From positions 1-47,587 of the forward strand of contig LBPF01000002.1 of NCBI GenBank assembly GCA_000990005.1: DNA of 47,587 nt. The letters run 5' to 3'. This document shows, piece by piece, positions 32,473 to 39,065 of this stretch. Position numbers and translations under genes: made by a program. Source of the stretch: Candidatus Woesebacteria bacterium GW2011_GWB1_33_38 (lineage in GTDB: Bacteria; Patescibacteriota; Microgenomatia; UBA8517). Positions within the stretch are counted from its first letter, which is position 1. Each line of letters begins with the position of its first letter. The notes under the pieces are model-generated. The model searched no databases, was not told the DNA's origin, and was given only the letters and a program-made list of their open reading frames with translations.

Positions 32473-32570
32473 AATTTTTTGCTAAATCAAATTTTCTAGC
32501 TACTCTCTCTGATCTGTTTGTGAACTTATCTGCAGGTTGGTTTGGTGTTGTTTTTATACTTTCAATTTAA
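32469..32570 (+). CDS. 33-aa microprotein after trxB
   Basis: ATG 32469 overlaps the trxB stop (ATGA); the frame encodes MKFFAKSNFLATLSDLF... with one hydrophobic segment (LSAGWFGVVFILSI) and ends at TAA 32568-32570. The basic N-terminus and single span look like a genuine small membrane protein. A further 23-codon frame starts at its stop (32570-32641) but is too short to call. Confidence 0.45.
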   Translation: MKFFAKSNFLATLSDLFVNLSAGWFGVVFILSI

Positions 32571-32618
32571 TGTATGGATTAGCAGGTTTTTCGCTTTCGT
32601 ATTTTTTAAAAGATTTAA

Positions 32619-32741
32619 ATGATAGAAATAGATTTAGTTAAAACAGTAGTTGGTGCACAAAATATTTTTGGTGTTTTTATGATTATTGTTTTGGGACTTT
32701 TACTTTACTTGATGAATAATAAAAAAATATGGGCAAAATAA
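32619..32741 (+). CDS. 40-aa membrane microprotein
   Basis: MIEIDLVKTVVGAQNIFGVF... from ATG 32619 to TAA 32741, with one membrane span (IFGVFMIIVLGLLLYLM) and a basic tail (NNKKIWAK). It overlaps the next microprotein by 13 nt. The chain of overlapping starts and stops after trxB suggests a translationally coupled set of small membrane proteins in the thiol-redox operon. Confidence 0.5.
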   Translation: MIEIDLVKTVVGAQNIFGVFMIIVLGLLLYLMNNKKIWAK

Positions 32742-32860
32742 CATTTTCAGATATTATGTTTTCGCCATACACTTCTTTGGTTTTAATCCCGATTATTCTT
32801 TTTATGATTTGGAAACTATCTCATACATCAAAACCTTCAAAAACCAAAAAGAGAAAATAA
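32729..32860 (+). CDS. 43-aa membrane microprotein
   Basis: MGKITFSDIMFSPYTSLVLI... from ATG 32729 to TAA 32860; one hydrophobic span (SLVLIPIILFMIWKLS) and a strongly basic tail (SKPSKTKKRK). It overlaps the 40-aa frame. The overall topology (short outside, basic inside) is consistent with a membrane peptide; no homologue is recognised. Confidence 0.5.
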   Translation: MGKITFSDIMFSPYTSLVLIPIILFMIWKLSHTSKPSKTKKRK

Positions 32861-32876
32861 GTTTTCCCCTATAGTA

Positions 32877-32905
32877 TTGTGATTTGACAAAAAATTAAGT
32901 ATAAT
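32877..32905 (+). promoter_or_regulatory. Promoter of the cysteine-rich microprotein
   Basis: TTGTGA (32877-32882), 17-nt spacer and TATAAT (32900-32905), 6 nt before ATG 32912. A TTGACA at 32884-32889 is too close to this -10 to pair with it. Confidence 0.55.
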
Positions 32906-32911
32906 ATAGTC

Positions 32912-33046
32912 ATGTTTTCTTTACCTTCGTTATTTGGTAAAAAATTAAACTGTCTAAGGGATTGTAATGGTGCGTGTTGCCACGACATGACAATCAAGGC
33001 TCTTGGTGAAGCAGAGATGGCAATTATCATGTTTATTATTTCGTGA
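32912..33046 (+). CDS. 44-aa cysteine-rich microprotein
   Basis: MFSLPSLFGKKLNCLRDCNG... contains CLRDCNGACCHDM, four cysteines and a histidine in 12 residues (C-x3-C-x3-C-C-H), followed by an amphipathic or hydrophobic C-terminus (EAEMAIIMFIIS). The clustering suggests metal or Fe-S binding, or a redox peptide. It has its own near-consensus promoter and sits between trxB and the DsbA-like gene, in the same redox and copper neighbourhood. No family is recognised. The reverse-strand frame here is not protein-like. Confidence 0.5.
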   Translation: MFSLPSLFGKKLNCLRDCNGACCHDMTIKALGEAEMAIIMFIIS

Positions 33047-33113
33047 GAGAGATGGATATTAATTTTAATTTTTGTTGGTTGACAAAATACAAGGCTTCTG
33101 GAAGAATTAACAC

Positions 33114-33935
33114 ATGTCTGAAAACGTTGAAAAGAAATCTTCACTTAAAGTAACAAAGCCTTCGCTTTTAGAAAAGTTTGTTCCAGCACTCTTGGTTATC
33201 ACAGTAGGCCTTGCTTTTTTGGTAGGTGTTCTTTGGCAGAAAGTTGAAAACATTGGAAAAGGAAATACAAATACAACTACAGGCACACAACAACAAGCTC
33301 CTGAGCCCGTTAAAGTATCACCTGATCAAATTAAAGGGCTTTTTGATAAAGATGTAATTAAATTTGGAAATAAAGATAGTAAAGTTTTATTTGTTGAAGC
33401 ATCAGATCCATCTTGTCCCTACTGTCACATAGCAGCTGGTCTTAATCCTGAACTAAATACGCAAGTTGGGCCACAATTCAAATTGGTAAGTGATGGTGGA
33501 ACTTATATTGCGCCTGTTATAGAAATGAAGAAATTAGTTGATAGTGGTAAAGCTTCATTTGTTTGGCTTTATTTTAATGGCCATGGGAATGGTGAAATGG
33601 GTACAAAAGCTATGTATTGTGCCTATGAAAAGGGTAAATTCTGGGAAGTACATGATCTTTTGATGACCTCTAAAGGATATGACTTGCTTAATAACACAGT
33701 CAAGAATGACAAAGCTCAGTCTGGAGTACTTGCAGACTTTTTGAAATCAGCCAATGTTGACGGGCTTAAATCATGTCTTGAGAGCACTAAATATGATGAT
33801 AGACTAGCTTCAGACATGGCGCTTGGACGCGAGCTTGGTGTTTCAGGAACACCTGGATTTTTTGTAAATGAAAATAATTTTGCAGGTGCATACTCATATA
33901 AAGACATGGAGAGTGTGGTAAAAAATGCTCTTTAG
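33114..33935 (+). CDS. DsbA-like membrane-anchored thiol oxidoreductase
   Basis: 273 aa with one N-terminal membrane anchor (FVPALLVITVGLAFLVGVLWQ), a Thr/Gln-rich spacer, and a DsbA/thioredoxin_4 domain with active site DPSCPYCH. GVSGTPGFFVNENNFAGAYS is the cis-Pro loop and C-terminal helix. It would introduce or isomerise disulfides outside the membrane. Other cysteines (MYCAYEKG, LKSCLES) may form a structural pair. The 3' end overlaps the HD-protein gene by 11 nt. Confidence 0.93.
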   Translation: MSENVEKKSSLKVTKPSLLEKFVPALLVITVGLAFLVGVLWQKVENIGKGNTNTTTGTQQQAPEPVKVSPDQIKGLFDKDVIKFGNKDSKVLFVEASDPSCPYCHIAAGLNPELNTQVGPQFKLVSDGGTYIAPVIEMKKLVDSGKASFVWLYFNGHGNGEMGTKAMYCAYEKGKFWEVHDLLMTSKGYDLLNNTVKNDKAQSGVLADFLKSANVDGLKSCLESTKYDDRLASDMALGRELGVSGTPGFFVNENNFAGAYSYKDMESVVKNAL

Positions 33936-34737
33936 TAAAAAAATAGTTAAATCTTCACTTGATGCAATTAAAATTAATGTTTCTGTGGGAGAAAATCAGC
34001 TTTTAAAGAAAGTTTTAGATAACATTAATAGTAATGATGAGATAAAAACACTTTGGAAGATCATGAATGTCATGGCTATTGATAGGTTGGGAATGAGTGA
34101 TCATGGGCCAACACATTTTAATATTGTAGCCAATAACGGCCAAAGACTTATCAAGATACTGGAGAAAAATAATATTTCAATGTCAATTGTTACTGATTTT
34201 GGATTAACTAACGATCATGCTGAGGCTGTAGTTTTTTTAGCCTGTATAATGCATGATTTAGGAATTTCAATTCACAGAGATGGGCATGAAGGATATAGTC
34301 TTTTCATTGCACGAGATATACTTAAGGAGATTCTTTCGTTCTTGCCAATTGAAGAGAGGATGGTTGTAACTTCAGAAATACTTCATGCAATTATCTCTCA
34401 CCGTGCAAACGGAAAACCTAAAACAGTAGAAGCTGGAATTATGAGAATTGCAGATGCAATTGATATGGGAAAAGGAAGAAGTAGAATTACATATAAAAGG
34501 GGAGAGGTCAATATTTATTCTGAGTCAGATTTAGCGATTAATAATGTTGAGATATTGGAAGGAAACAAAAAACCAATTGAAATTAGAATTCATATGACAA
34601 ACCCAGCAGGAGTTTTTCAAGTTGACGAAATAATGACAGAAAAACTAGTAGGATCAAACTTGGAAAAATTTGTAACAATCACTGCCTATATGATGATTGG
34701 TTCTTCAGAACAACTTTATAAAGAATACAGTGTTTAA
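33925..34737 (+). CDS. HD-domain phosphohydrolase
   Basis: 270 aa. HD-superfamily metal ligands are visible: MSDHGPTHF near residue 55, the MHDLGISIHRDGHEGYS block near 110, HAIISH near 152, and RIADAIDMGKGRSR. This arrangement (H...HD...D) predicts a metal-dependent phosphohydrolase, possibly of nucleotides. A C-terminal strand-rich domain (KRGEVNIYSESDLAINNVEILEG...) has no recognised family. It overlaps the DsbA-like gene but is functionally unrelated in appearance. Convergent with the SpoU methyltransferase gene. Confidence 0.9.
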   Translation: MLFSKKIVKSSLDAIKINVSVGENQLLKKVLDNINSNDEIKTLWKIMNVMAIDRLGMSDHGPTHFNIVANNGQRLIKILEKNNISMSIVTDFGLTNDHAEAVVFLACIMHDLGISIHRDGHEGYSLFIARDILKEILSFLPIEERMVVTSEILHAIISHRANGKPKTVEAGIMRIADAIDMGKGRSRITYKRGEVNIYSESDLAINNVEILEGNKKPIEIRIHMTNPAGVFQVDEIMTEKLVGSNLEKFVTITAYMMIGSSEQLYKEYSV

Positions 34738-35267
34738 AGATTTTCAATGACTTTATAAGAGACAATTGCTAGTGATCCCCAGACATTTAGAGAATTGTTA
34801 ATTCCAAACATGGGTAATTCTATAATTAAATCTGCTTTTTCTAATACCTCTTTAGATACCCCAGTGGTTTCATGACCCACAACTAGCGCAACTGGGAATC
34901 TCAAATTGTCTATGGTCAATTGTCTATAGTCTACAGCTTTTACATCTTGTTCTATGGCCACAATTTGCACGCCTTGTTTTTTGAGTTTACCGATTAAATG
35001 AGTTACTGAATTACTGTGTTCCCATGGTACCCATTCTTCTGTGCCTACTGCAGCTTTATGAATTCTAGAAGATGGTGGATATTCAGATTCTCCACAAATG
35101 TATACTTTTTCCGTAGCTACAGCGTCAGCTAGTCTAAAAATAGAACCAATGTTATATGTGTCTAGGACATTATCCAGAATAAAATAAATTGGATTTCTTT
35201 TGATATGCTTCATATCATCCGCCTTGGGCGGGTTCCTCCTTAATTGTTTGGAATTCATCCTTTGCAT
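34734..35267 (-). CDS. SpoU/TrmH-family RNA ribose methyltransferase
   Basis: 177 aa, the small single-domain SPOUT form. FILDNVLDTYNIGSIFRLADA is motif 1, ALVVGHETTGVSKEVLEKAD motif 2, and IELPMFGINNSLNVWGSLAIV motif 3 with the knot and SAM site. It probably 2'-O-methylates tRNA or rRNA. The N-terminal extension KQLRRNPPKADDMKH is encoded by DNA with a GC palindrome (CCGCC-TTG-GGCGG, 35219-35231). The start may be ATG 35267 or ATG 35258. Divergent from the RRM gene. Confidence 0.93.
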   Translation of the reverse strand: MQRMNSKQLRRNPPKADDMKHIKRNPIYFILDNVLDTYNIGSIFRLADAVATEKVYICGESEYPPSSRIHKAAVGTEEWVPWEHSNSVTHLIGKLKKQGVQIVAIEQDVKAVDYRQLTIDNLRFPVALVVGHETTGVSKEVLEKADLIIELPMFGINNSLNVWGSLAIVSYKVIENL

Positions 35268-35306
35268 ATGGCTATTATATCAGCTTCGTAGTAAAATACG
35301 TTCTAG

Positions 35307-35696
35307 ATGAACAAAAGATTGTTTGTAGCTGGCTTACCTTTCTCTTCAACAGATAGTGATTTAAAAGATCATTTTTCAAAAGCTGGGGTAATTACCTTAG
35401 TTCAAATTATCATTGATAAATTTTCAGGACGTTCAAAAGGATTTGGATTTATTGAATTTGAAAAAGAAGAAGAGGCGGCAAAAGCTATTGAAATGTTTCA
35501 TGAAACAGACTTTGGCGGAAGAAAGTTAATAGTTGCAGAAGCAAAACCAATGGAAAAAAGAGAATTTAAACCAAGATCTGGTGGGGGAGATGACAGACGT
35601 GGTGGATACTCTGATGACAGGAGACCTTCATTCGGTGGTAGACCAAAGTTTACAAGAGGTGGAGGAAGAACTGGAGGCTTCAGAAATGACAGGTAG
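35307..35696 (+). CDS. RRM-domain RNA-binding protein with Gly/Arg-rich tail
   Basis: 129 aa. One RNA-recognition motif with RNP2 (RLFVAGLPF) and RNP1 (RSKGFGFIEF) covers residues 3-80. The C-terminal 45 residues are an Arg/Gly/Asp-rich tail (GGGDDRRGGYSDDRRPSFGG...). This is the layout of cyanobacterial-type Rbp proteins used in cold or RNA metabolism. A zinc-ribbon-like gene overlaps its stop, so the pair may act together on RNA. Confidence 0.95.
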   Translation: MNKRLFVAGLPFSSTDSDLKDHFSKAGVITLVQIIIDKFSGRSKGFGFIEFEKEEEAAKAIEMFHETDFGGRKLIVAEAKPMEKREFKPRSGGGDDRRGGYSDDRRPSFGGRPKFTRGGGRTGGFRNDR

Positions 35697-35943
35697 TACT
35701 TGCACAAGATGTGGTAAACCTAGAATTGTAGTTAAGACCTACGATGAAAAAGTTGACAATTCAACTGTTACATATACTATAACAGAATGTTCTGATCCGG
35801 ATTGTCAAAAAATGGTAAATAAAACTCTTCTTACTGAAAAGAAGAAAAGACAATTTATTAAAGATGAACAAGTTAAAAGAGAAGAAGCTAGAAAACAGAT
35901 AATTGAAGATAAAAAGAACCACAAAGACGACGACGAAGATTAA
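35686..35943 (+). CDS. Small zinc-ribbon-like protein with charged tail
   Basis: 85 aa from ATG 35686 (MTGSTCTRCGKPRIVVKTYDEKV), preceded by TGGAGG as Shine-Dalgarno and overlapping the RRM gene end. Cys pairs CTRC and CSDPDC are spaced like a zinc ribbon; the rest is a Lys/Glu/Asp-rich helix (TEKKKRQFIKDEQVKREEARKQIIEDKKNHKDDDED), a likely coiled coil. RNA or ribosome binding is a reasonable inference from the RRM partner. The longer upstream frame lies wholly inside the RRM gene and was not used. Confidence 0.8.
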   Translation: MTGSTCTRCGKPRIVVKTYDEKVDNSTVTYTITECSDPDCQKMVNKTLLTEKKKRQFIKDEQVKREEARKQIIEDKKNHKDDDED

Positions 35944-36128
35944 ATTAAAGCTTTAAGAAGTGCTTCTCTGATGTTTTTGCCACCTATCCAGACATTAAGA
36001 AATACAATTGCAGGTTTACTTCTATTCCACTCCTGAAGATAATATTTGTTTATACGACCACCCTTTTTAATTAATGCCTCAGCTAATTGGTCTACTGAAA
36101 AATTTGTATTGATATGACAGTATAACAC
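35940..36128 (-). CDS. Hypothetical protein, 62 aa
   Basis: GTG-initiated minus-strand frame (MLYCHINTNFSVDQLAEALIKKGGRINKYYLQEW...) ending next to the zinc-ribbon gene. The composition is protein-like, with a helix (VDQLAEALIKKG) and a strand-helix end (AIVFLNVWIGGKNIREALLKALI), but no family is recognised. It lies 7 nt downstream of tRNA-Gln in the same direction and would use that transcript. The alternative is that the stretch is non-coding spacer. Confidence 0.45.
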   Translation of the reverse strand: MLYCHINTNFSVDQLAEALIKKGGRINKYYLQEWNRSKPAIVFLNVWIGGKNIREALLKALI

Positions 36129-36135
36129 ACTTTTG

Positions 36136-36206
36136 CTGCGGGACTAGGATTCGAACCTAGATAGACAGATCCAAATTCTGTCGTACTGCCCTTATACGAT
36201 CCCGCA
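36136..36206 (-). tRNA. tRNA-Gln (anticodon UUG)
   Basis: Acceptor arms TGCGGGA and TCCCGCA pair perfectly (36200-36206 with 36137-36143 on the minus strand), the T-arm is CTAGG-TTCGAAT-CCTAG, and the anticodon loop ATTTGGA gives UUG. Discriminator G at 36136; no CCA is encoded. The 5' end lies 4 nt from the stop of the HTH/LAGLIDADG-like gene. Confidence 0.95.
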
Positions 36207-36209
36207 TTA

Positions 36210-36908
36210 TCATAACTTTTGATATCTTGTTAGTATTATATCCGATAGAGTAACCATTTTGCTAATGAAGTGACTCATTTTTCTGACGTTAACACTTAAT
36301 TGACCAACGTAATCTAAATTTTCTTGCTGTTTAGCTACAATGTTATGTTTCCAACTTATTGCAAATTTATTTACATCAATGATCAATTTTTTAGACCAGA
36401 ATCTTTTTATCCTCTCTAAATCACTTTTTCTAATTTCATGAATATATAATCTGAACGACATATTTTCCTTTTTTGATAACCTGAAGTATTTTTCTAAAAA
36501 TTTTATATATAAGTTAATTAATCTAAAATCTGAATTTGAAAAGCCATTACTATAACTTTTGGTTCCTTCTGCTTCATAAAGCATAACTCCAGCAACAAAA
36601 AGGGGATCGTTGAAGTTGACTTTTTGCTCGCTTATAAAATTTTGAACATCCTCATCACGTCTTTTAAGTCTAGTAATTTTAGAGGCAAGAGTTCCTAGAA
36701 CGTGGTTTTGGACACGCTTTTTAAGTTGAATTTGCATGTGTTCCGGAGATAGATTTAGACCCGCGAATGTTATCCAACTATTTATTGTTGATTTTGCAAC
36801 ACCTGTTTCTTTGATTATTTCAGAATAACTATATCCTAGTTTTCTTAAAGTTATTACTTTTTGAAAAACATCTTTACTTTTACGTCTGACAGAGAAACGT
36901 GTGAGCAT
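36210..36908 (-). CDS. HTH protein with LAGLIDADG-like domain
   Basis: 232 aa. The N-terminal helix-turn-helix (FQKVITLRKLGYSYSEIIKETGVAKSTINSWI) is followed by a basic segment, then FVAGVMLYEAEGTKSYSNGFSNSDFRLINLYIKFLEKYFRLSK. The latter resembles one LAGLIDADG motif of homing endonucleases (G-x4-E-G) with its following 'sNsd..li..f..fl' helix. It could be a freestanding homing endonuclease derivative or a regulator that kept the fold. It is packed between tRNA-Gln and the tRNA-Lys promoter, a favoured mobile location. Function is not certain. Confidence 0.7.
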   Translation of the reverse strand: MLTRFSVRRKSKDVFQKVITLRKLGYSYSEIIKETGVAKSTINSWITFAGLNLSPEHMQIQLKKRVQNHVLGTLASKITRLKRRDEDVQNFISEQKVNFNDPLFVAGVMLYEAEGTKSYSNGFSNSDFRLINLYIKFLEKYFRLSKKENMSFRLYIHEIRKSDLERIKRFWSKKLIIDVNKFAISWKHNIVAKQQENLDYVGQLSVNVRKMSHFISKMVTLSDIILTRYQKL

Positions 36909-36949
36909 TAATTAATACTACACCGAATTAATGACGAATATCAAGGGTG

Positions 36950-36979
36950 TTGAGATTAAGGAATACAATAAGGTATAAT
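36950..36979 (+). promoter_or_regulatory. Promoter of the tRNA-Lys/tRNA-Glu unit
   Basis: TTGAGA (36950-36955), 18-nt spacer and TATAAT (36974-36979); tRNA-Lys begins at 36991. The predicted start is a few bases before the mature 5' end. Confidence 0.75.
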
Positions 36980-36990
36980 ATGACGTTCAT

Positions 36991-37062
36991 GGGCCCGTAG
37001 CTCAGGGGTAGAGCAGGAGCCTTTTAAGCTCTGTGTCGATGGTCCGATTCCATCCGGGCTCA
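36991..37062 (+). tRNA. tRNA-Lys (anticodon UUU)
   Basis: Acceptor GGGCCCG pairs with CGGGCTC (37055-37061, one G-U), the D-arm contains AGCTCAGGGGTAGAGC, and the anticodon loop CTTTTAA gives UUU. The T-loop is TCCGATT, an atypical form of the usual TTCGAAT. Discriminator A at 37062, followed by CCC rather than an encoded CCA. Confidence 0.93.
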
Positions 37063-37067
37063 CCCAT

Positions 37068-37129
37068 GGCCCCGTCGTCTACATGGAAACATGAGATGAT
37101 GATTTGTTAGCCAAAATGTTAATTTTGGC
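37068..37129 (+). other. tRNA-Glu-like 5' remnant and hairpin
   Basis: GGCCCCGTCGTCT (37068-37080) matches the first 13 nt of tRNA-Glu (37127-37139) with one difference, but the rest of a tRNA is missing. A perfect 8-bp hairpin, GCCAAAAT-GTTA-ATTTTGGC (37110-37129), then runs into the first bases of the intact tRNA-Glu. It looks like a partial tRNA duplication, as often left by integrative elements. Confidence 0.6.
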
Positions 37130-37197
37130 CCCATCGTCTATCGGTAGGACACGAGACTTTCATTCTCGGAGGCAGGGTCCGACTCCCTGTGGGGTCA
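37127..37197 (+). tRNA. tRNA-Glu (anticodon UUC)
   Basis: Acceptor GGCCCCA pairs with TGGGGTC (37190-37196), the anticodon stem-loop CGAGA-CTTTCAT-TCTCG gives UUC, and the T-arm is CAGGG-TCCGACT-CCCTG. Discriminator A at 37197; no encoded CCA. The last three bases, TCA, are part of the 12-bp direct repeat that bounds the integrative element. Confidence 0.95.
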
Positions 37198-38692
37198 CAC
37201 ATTGAGACAATTTTTCAGAATATGTGGCAGAATGGCGACTGCCACATATGAAATTGACCGTAGAATAGCCCAAATTGTAATTCATGGAGAGTTTTTGATC
37301 GGTTAGGAAAAAGTTCGAGCAGGCACTTCTAACAAAATCTGAAAGATTTTGGTATTCATTTTTCTCAGCAGCGATTTTTTGTGCCTGAAAGGCACTCATT
37401 ATGAAATGTTCTAGTGGTTCGAGCCAGTTGTTGCCATTAGTTTTAATTTTTTCTATTTTCTCTTGTAAATTAAGTTTAGTGTTAAACAACTCGTTCTTTT
37501 TAATTTTGTAATCTTCTTCATTAACAACACCGTCTAAGTATGTGTCTAACAACTTACTTAACTTAATTTCTGTTGTTTGTAGTTCTGTTTCAGTCAAAGC
37601 TGTGTTTTCCTCTGCTTTGACTGATTCTATTTGTTTATCCTTTTCTAATAACTCCAGCCACTTTTCTTTCCATCCTTCAGGTACAATCACTGAACGGACA
37701 TGTTTTCTTAATTGTTTGGCAAGATCAAACTCAGTTATATATTTTTGACTACACTTACCAAATTTTTTAGTACACCTGTAATATGTAAATGTCGGAGAGT
37801 TGCCATTTTTATATTTACGATGATGACTTTCGCCAGTAATAGCACCACCACATTCTCCACATCTTGCCAAACCAATGAAAGGAAAAGTATGGCCGTTATA
37901 CCTAGGTCGTTCAAACCTAGTAATTTGTTTTTGTGTTGCTTCAAAAAGTTGTTTTGAAATAATAGATTTATGAATTCCTTTATGCAGTTCTCCCTTGTAA
38001 TTCATTACTCCTAAATAAAACCTATTGGAAAGCATTTTTTTAATTGTAGTTGTATTTATTTTTCTACCAAGTCTAGTAGTTACTTTTAAGTTAAATAAAT
38101 ACTTTGAAATTGAAACAAAAGAATGCTTTCCTGTTGCAAACATTTCAAAACACTTTTTTATAATTTTACTTCTAACTGGATCAACTGCTATGGTCTTTGT
38201 AATTTTATCGTTTAAATATCCAAGTGGTGCTTCAACTGGCCAAATACCTAACCTAACTTTGTGTCTCATACCTCTTTTTACATTTTCACTTAAATTGTCT
38301 ACATAATATTTAGACTGTGAAAACGCCATACTGAGTACAAATTTACCCTGTGGTGAGTTCTCAAACCAAAATGAGGGGAATTTTAGATCAATCAATTTTC
38401 CAGTGTCCAATGAGTAAATAATCTTTCCACCATCAATACTATTTCTAGCCAAACGATCTGGGTGCCATGACACAATACCTTGAACTTCACCATTTTCTAT
38501 TCTTTCAAGGATTTTGTTAAACAGTGGCCTCCCAGTCGTTTTGGCTGTTCTGCTTTCGCAGACGAAATCTAAAATTTCCAAGTTTTGGTTTTTAGCAAAT
38601 TCTTTTAATTCTGCTATTTGCTGGTCAATGGAAAGAATTTGCTTTGTCTTTTCATCTGTACTTTTTCTGCAATATGCTATGTATTTAATCAT
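37160..38692 (-). CDS. Large serine recombinase
   Basis: 510 aa. The N-terminal resolvase domain starts KYIAYCRKSTDEKTKQILSIDQQ, with the catalytic Ser11 in YCRKS, and continues with GIVSWHPDRLARNSIDGG (catalytic Arg residues). The recombinase domain (GIWPVEAPLGYLNDKITKTIAVDP...) and a zinc ribbon (ARCGECGGAITGE...YRCTKKFGKCSQ) follow, then a coiled-coil segment. It catalyses integration and excision by double-strand cleavage with a phosphoserine link. The frame ends inside tRNA-Glu on the opposite strand, so the last ~12 residues (after SQCV) come from host DNA; in a circular form the frame would run on differently. Confidence 0.96.
   Translation of the reverse strand: MIKYIAYCRKSTDEKTKQILSIDQQIAELKEFAKNQNLEILDFVCESRTAKTTGRPLFNKILERIENGEVQGIVSWHPDRLARNSIDGGKIIYSLDTGKLIDLKFPSFWFENSPQGKFVLSMAFSQSKYYVDNLSENVKRGMRHKVRLGIWPVEAPLGYLNDKITKTIAVDPVRSKIIKKCFEMFATGKHSFVSISKYLFNLKVTTRLGRKINTTTIKKMLSNRFYLGVMNYKGELHKGIHKSIISKQLFEATQKQITRFERPRYNGHTFPFIGLARCGECGGAITGESHHRKYKNGNSPTFTYYRCTKKFGKCSQKYITEFDLAKQLRKHVRSVIVPEGWKEKWLELLEKDKQIESVKAEENTALTETELQTTEIKLSKLLDTYLDGVVNEEDYKIKKNELFNTKLNLQEKIEKIKTNGNNWLEPLEHFIMSAFQAQKIAAEKNEYQNLSDFVRSACSNFFLTDQKLSMNYNLGYSTVNFICGSRHSATYSEKLSQCVTPQGVGPCLRE
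37195..37206 (+). other. Left attachment site (attL)
   Basis: TCACACATTGAG starting in the last three bases of tRNA-Glu; an identical 12-mer lies at 42974-42985. It is the likely crossover region for the adjacent serine recombinase. Confidence 0.7.
37221..37278 (+). repeat. 58-nt imperfect inverted repeat, recombinase 3' side
   Basis: This stretch, within the recombinase 3' coding end, matches the reverse complement of 38782-38839 at 45 of 58 positions without gaps. It contains a perfect hairpin TATGTGGCAG/CTGCCACATA (37221-37230, 37239-37248) and the block CGTAGAATAGCC (37259-37270). Confidence 0.75.
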
Positions 38693-38781
38693 GTTTTTAA
38701 GTTGTTACAGAGCTTTGCTCTGAAAAATTTTTGCATTTTGATTTGTTTTCCTTTTCTCCGACCAACACCTGCAATTTTCAT

Positions 38782-38839
38782 ACAATTGTGGCTATTCTAC
38801 GCTGTTTTCTGTATGTGGCAGTCCCCACCCCGCCACATA
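38782..38839 (-). repeat. 58-nt imperfect inverted repeat, recombinase 5' side
   Basis: Inverted partner of 37221-37278 lying upstream of the recombinase start, with the same internal order: TATGTGGC/GCCACATA hairpin arms (38812-38819, 38832-38839), then GGCTATTCTACG (38790-38801). The two copies bracket the recombinase gene and are candidate recombinase-binding or accessory sites. Confidence 0.75.
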
Positions 38840-38860
38840 TTTATCTGAGAAATCTCTGAT

Positions 38861-38950
38861 TGTGAACTGTTACGAACAAATTCGAACCGAATTTCAAAGA
38901 ACTCGGAACACCTCGCTCACCGCTTCGCGGTTCGCTTAGCTCGGCCTTTG
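38861..38950 (+). repeat. 90-bp inverted repeat, left copy
   Basis: Exact reverse complement of 42889-42978 over all 90 bases. It starts TGTGAACTGTTACGAAC and ends GCTCGGCCTTTG. Internal hairpins include ACCGC-TTC-GCGGT and AAATTCG-type stems. Together the two copies enclose the cargo genes but not the recombinase. Confidence 0.95.
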
Positions 38951-39065
38951 TGTCTCGTTTTTTAACAAAGTGCCTGCCGAACTTCGTTTTGTTCTGTTCT
39001 TAAATCAAAATGCAAAAATTTTTAAAGTTCTGTCTGTCTTATAGTTTTTGTTCTCGTATTTTGAC

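Larger units (their letters stand above)
38723..39023. repeat. 22-bp perfect inverted pair in the recombinase-cargo spacer
   Basis: 38723-38744 (containing AAAAATTTTTGCATTTTG) and 39002-39023 are exact reverse complements. Between them lie one 58-nt repeat and the left 90-bp repeat. Next to the left arm is a hairpin CAGAGC-TTT-GCTCTG (38708-38722) just upstream of the recombinase ATG. No gene is seen in 38693-39240. Confidence 0.75.

Noticed and set aside
32570-32641. 23-aa frame between the trxB microproteins
   Set aside because: Too short and lacking a membrane or motif pattern to support a call.
38861-38950. tRNA-like T-arm (GGTTCGAAT) in the 90-bp repeat
   Set aside because: Acceptor, D and anticodon arms cannot be formed around it; it is part of an AAATTCG-type hairpin.
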